A DNA stretch of 53,487 nucleotides from Firmicutes bacterium UBA4996 (GTDB lineage Bacteria; Bacillota; Limnochordia; Darwinibacteriales; Darwinibacteriaceae), in the NCBI GenBank assembly GCA_002396805.1, contig DGYW01000046.1:1-53487 (forward strand), written 5' to 3'. Position numbers and translations under genes: made by a program. The notes under the pieces are model-generated. The model made no database searches and was not told the DNA's origin. It was given only the letters and a program-made list of their open reading frames with translations. Shown here one piece after another: positions 51,021 through 53,487 of this stretch (its first letter is position 1; each line of letters begins with the position of its first letter).

Positions 51021-53487
51021 TCATCCCTTCTCTAAACTATCCAGTATGTGGGTACCAGTTCCAATTTGATAACCGGTGGAAATATAACGAACCACTCCGT
51101 TAGCATTCACCACTACCACCATGGGAAAATTCTCTGGCATTGCCTCTTGTAAATTGGCTTGAACCTTGTCTAGGCCCTCATAATGATCGTCTCTGATAAA
51201 GCTCACGGTAGCAGGTAACTCTGTGTAGTTACCCAAATCAAAGGAATCGGTGACCTTGTCTGCACCTAAACACAAGACGATGGGCACCCCTCTAGCCTCA
51301 AACTGGGCCTTACGTTCCGTTAGATCGCGAATCAAGTGTTTGGTTGGTTCCCGATCTGGCTCTAACCAAGCTAAAACCAGCCCTTGTTCACCTAGGAAAC
51401 CATCGAGGTCAATTTGCCCTTCGCCCGCAAATCGTGGAAAGACTAAGCCGGAAGGTAATTGTCCCAAGTTTTGGGCAGTTTGCTCTTCCCGGGCGAAGAT
51501 CAGCTTCACATCATGTGTTTTACCCGGCTCCACCGTAAAGGTGGTGAGGGTGACTAACACTCGACCATCGGGCAAACGATTACCCGTAGTCAAGCGATAA
51601 ACCCCTGGACTGACAGTGAGCTTGTGGCTAAAGCTCTCTTCATCGAAGGCCTCTTCATCTAGGCCCCTAAACCGCAGAGTTTGAAAGGTTTGGCCCTCCA
51701 AACGGGCTAGGGAAAAGTTTTGGTAATAGTCAATCTTCCCCTCATAATCCTGTGGTCTGTGGAACCGTAAGGTTCCTTCTTCAGTAGTGACCTCGGAGGG
51801 CGAGGCAAAGTTAACCTCCACCCAGTCCTCCTCATGGAGATATTGGGTTTGTCCATCCACCGGCGAGAGACGAGCTGGAATCCCAAAACTTCTGGCCATG
51901 GCCACAAAGAGAATCTGTTTTGCTAAGATGTTACCGGCCTTGAGCTCGTAGGTCCCCTGTGGCGTCGGCCAACCGCGGACCAAACCGTCCGCTACAGAAG
52001 CAATGTTCCGCTCAATCCATCTCTTAAGTTCTAAGGGATTGTGACGAAAAACGTCCTGCCGATCAAGGGTAAACTCGCCTTGGAAGAATGCTCGATAAGG
52101 TCGTAATACTTCTAAGGAAACACGCGGCTGTAGTACATAATTCACGAAATCGCTCTCGGGGTACAGACCCTCATAAATCAGGCTGCCACTAAGATGATCC
52201 TGCAAAATTGCACTTGTAGTATCGGTCAAATCTTTAGCCGAGAGGGCCACCAGCAACTCCAAAGCTAGGGGACCATATTCCGGAACAGCCTCCTGGAGAA
52301 AACGAGCCATCTCGTGGCTATTACCCCTAGCTTTTTCTAACACTGACCAAACCTTGTCCGGATCCACTTGGAGCTCATAGGCAAGCTGTGCAGCTTCACT
52401 TTGGTCAATAAACGTAGATTCATAGGCCGCCCTGATCTCGTCCTCGATCTTCAGGCGACGATTATTTTCGGCCCGCTGACTCTCTGTCACTTCTGGACCA
52501 GCCCCCCCTAGCTCAGGAGGCACTTCTATTGTGAACTCTTGGAAAGCTGGAGGTTCTGTACCTAGCACAAGCTCTACCAGGCGCGGTCCATCCCCTTTAG
52601 CCAACAGTGAACCCCAAGTGTGGTCTGTAAAAGCATGGATCAGGAGATCCCCCTTACCCGTGGTCAGACTTACTTCACCAGATTGATCCGTTACAACGCG
52701 GACTAAGGGTGAAAACCCACCATAATTGAAAACCTGAAATTCAACATTAGCTCCCTGAACAGGCTCGCCAGTCTCATCCGTAACCCTCACCTGTAGTTCT
52801 TGGGCAGGAGCATAATTAGGCAAGAGATTCAGTTCTGTGTAATCATCCTTCACCTGTACCTGCTCTTCTGGTCCCCTGTAGATCGTACCGGGCACCCGCG
52901 TATGAATAAGCATGGCCCGCCTAGCGGGACCATCGAACCAACCCATATTTAGATGTGGCTCTGGTTCGCAGGCACCTAAGAAAAACCATTCACCATCGGC
53001 CCAGGCTTCTACCCATGCATGGTTGCTATCTGTATGAGCCCAGCGCGGTGTGTAGACTTGACGTGCCGGAATGCCCAAACTCCGCAAGGCGGTAACTAAT
53101 AATGCAGACTCCTCACCACAACGACCTCGGGCGGTACGCACCAAAGTCAAGGGTGAAGCAGTACGCGGATCAGCCGCTATATAAGTGGCCTTCTCATGGC
53201 ACCAGTGGTTAGTTTCAGAGATAGCATCGGCCATGGAGAGATCCTTCACCCGCTCATAGAGTTCGCCAAAAAAAACGGGACGATAATCTTCAATGGTCTC
53301 ATTACTGATCCGATAAGGTAATACGAAGTGCAGAAACATCTCTCCACTTACTTTCTCACCCCAAGGAACGATGCGCTTGGTCTCCAAACTGTGGCGAACA
53401 TGCTGTAAGAATAGTTCCCCTGGATAATCCGCCAAATCAACTAAAGGCATAAAGGCATACAAAAACTCCATAGCCACCAGTTCTTCA
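51021..53487 (-). CDS. Multidomain transglutaminase-fold protein, 5' end outside window
   Basis: At least 818 residues; the frame stays open to the window edge, so the N-terminus is missing. In residues counted from 53477: first transglutaminase core with catalytic Cys in RGRCGEESALLVTALRSLGIPARQVY (~114), His in SNHAWVEAW (~148) and acidic residue in GACEPEP (~167). Then an Ig-like/CNA-B-like domain LQVRVTDETGEPVQGANVEFQVFN (~230-300). Then a second, degenerate transglutaminase-like core near 476-565 (NILAKQILFVAMARSFGIPARLSPVDG; EEDWVEVNF) without the Cys. The C-terminal ~130 residues (FPRFAGEGQIDLDGFLGEQGLVLAWLEPD; FPMVVVVNANGVVRYISTGYQIG) look thioredoxin-like without CxxC. Only 6 bases before the GH38 gene, thus co-transcribed. 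Possible protease, amidase or peptide:N-glycanase; unproven. Confidence 0.85.
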   Translation of the reverse strand, partial: EELVAMEFLYAFMPLVDLADYPGELFLQHVRHSLETKRIVPWGEKVSGEMFLHFVLPYRISNETIEDYRPVFFGELYERVKDLSMADAISETNHWCHEKATYIAADPRTASPLTLVRTARGRCGEESALLVTALRSLGIPARQVYTPRWAHTDSNHAWVEAWADGEWFFLGACEPEPHLNMGWFDGPARRAMLIHTRVPGTIYRGPEEQVQVKDDYTELNLLPNYAPAQELQVRVTDETGEPVQGANVEFQVFNYGGFSPLVRVVTDQSGEVSLTTGKGDLLIHAFTDHTWGSLLAKGDGPRLVELVLGTEPPAFQEFTIEVPPELGGAGPEVTESQRAENNRRLKIEDEIRAAYESTFIDQSEAAQLAYELQVDPDKVWSVLEKARGNSHEMARFLQEAVPEYGPLALELLVALSAKDLTDTTSAILQDHLSGSLIYEGLYPESDFVNYVLQPRVSLEVLRPYRAFFQGEFTLDRQDVFRHNPLELKRWIERNIASVADGLVRGWPTPQGTYELKAGNILAKQILFVAMARSFGIPARLSPVDGQTQYLHEEDWVEVNFASPSEVTTEEGTLRFHRPQDYEGKIDYYQNFSLARLEGQTFQTLRFRGLDEEAFDEESFSHKLTVSPGVYRLTTGNRLPDGRVLVTLTTFTVEPGKTHDVKLIFAREEQTAQNLGQLPSGLVFPRFAGEGQIDLDGFLGEQGLVLAWLEPDREPTKHLIRDLTERKAQFEARGVPIVLCLGADKVTDSFDLGNYTELPATVSFIRDDHYEGLDKVQANLQEAMPENFPMVVVVNANGVVRYISTGYQIGTGTHILDSLEKG

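Noticed and set aside
1..53487. CRISPR arrays, insertion sequences, prophage genes or att sites
   Set aside because: No spaced direct repeats, transposase, integrase or phage genes were seen; gene order looks chromosomal throughout.

Overview
The window reads as chromosomal DNA of a mid-GC anaerobic or facultative member of the Bacillota (Firmicutes). The evidence is strong AGGAGG-type ribosome binding sites, frequent GTG/TTG starts, a lysine riboswitch, a Mn2+ (yybP-ykoY) riboswitch, a CadC-type regulator and a NupOPQ-like nucleoside ABC operon. All five clear solute-binding proteins have ordinary signal peptides with no lipobox cysteine. That fits a diderm lineage with a periplasm (for example Limnochordia/Hydrogenispora-like or Halanaerobiales-like), but this is inference and the species cannot be named from the sequence.

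Layout: 1-91 holds the 5' end of a minus-strand tRNA gene and its consensus promoter. 266-2510 (+) encodes a small secreted protein, a manganese riboswitch with terminator, a CaCA-family cation exchanger and a RibD-C type reductase. 2513-3775 (-) is a YeiH-type transporter. 3851-10402 (-) is a nucleoside salvage operon: nucleoside hydrolase, BMP binding protein, double ATPase, two permeases, second nucleoside hydrolase. 10543-13932 (-) is a peptide ABC system with no ATPase genes. 14156-14704 (-) is a short MscS channel.

14779-24037 (+) carries lipoate-protein ligase, an orphan binding protein, a triple-LysM protein, a secreted protein with an LPP20-like tail, a CadC-type repressor with a Zn/Cd/Pb ATPase, a SIMPL protein, a lysine riboswitch with an NhaC-type (probably lysine) transporter, and a YfcE-like phosphodiesterase. 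24047-30031 (-) is housekeeping: RluA, GNAT, NAD synthetase whose glutaminase domain has no cysteine, MATE, RapZ and a Cof-type HAD phosphatase. 30154-30957 (-) is an unrecognised secreted protein.

31038-53487 (-) is a long glycan-use locus. In transcription order it reads: tandem-transglutaminase-fold protein (cut by the window edge), GH38 alpha-mannosidase, GntR/LacI hybrid regulator, a 989-residue binding protein with two CBM-like domains, two sugar permeases, an NHL-propeller/TPR/Yip1 membrane protein, a 922-residue DUF5696-type secreted protein, two more sugar permeases, a normal-sized sugar-binding protein, GH29 alpha-L-fucosidase and a cytosolic BNR (sialidase-fold) protein. The cytosolic mannosidase, fucosidase and sialidase-fold proteins suggest import and intracellular dismantling of host- or plant-type glycans, possibly N-glycans. 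No ABC ATPase is encoded in either the sugar or the peptide systems, so a shared ATPase elsewhere is implied. The NHL/TPR/Yip1 + DUF5696 + CBM-binding-protein module is the least understood and most interesting part.
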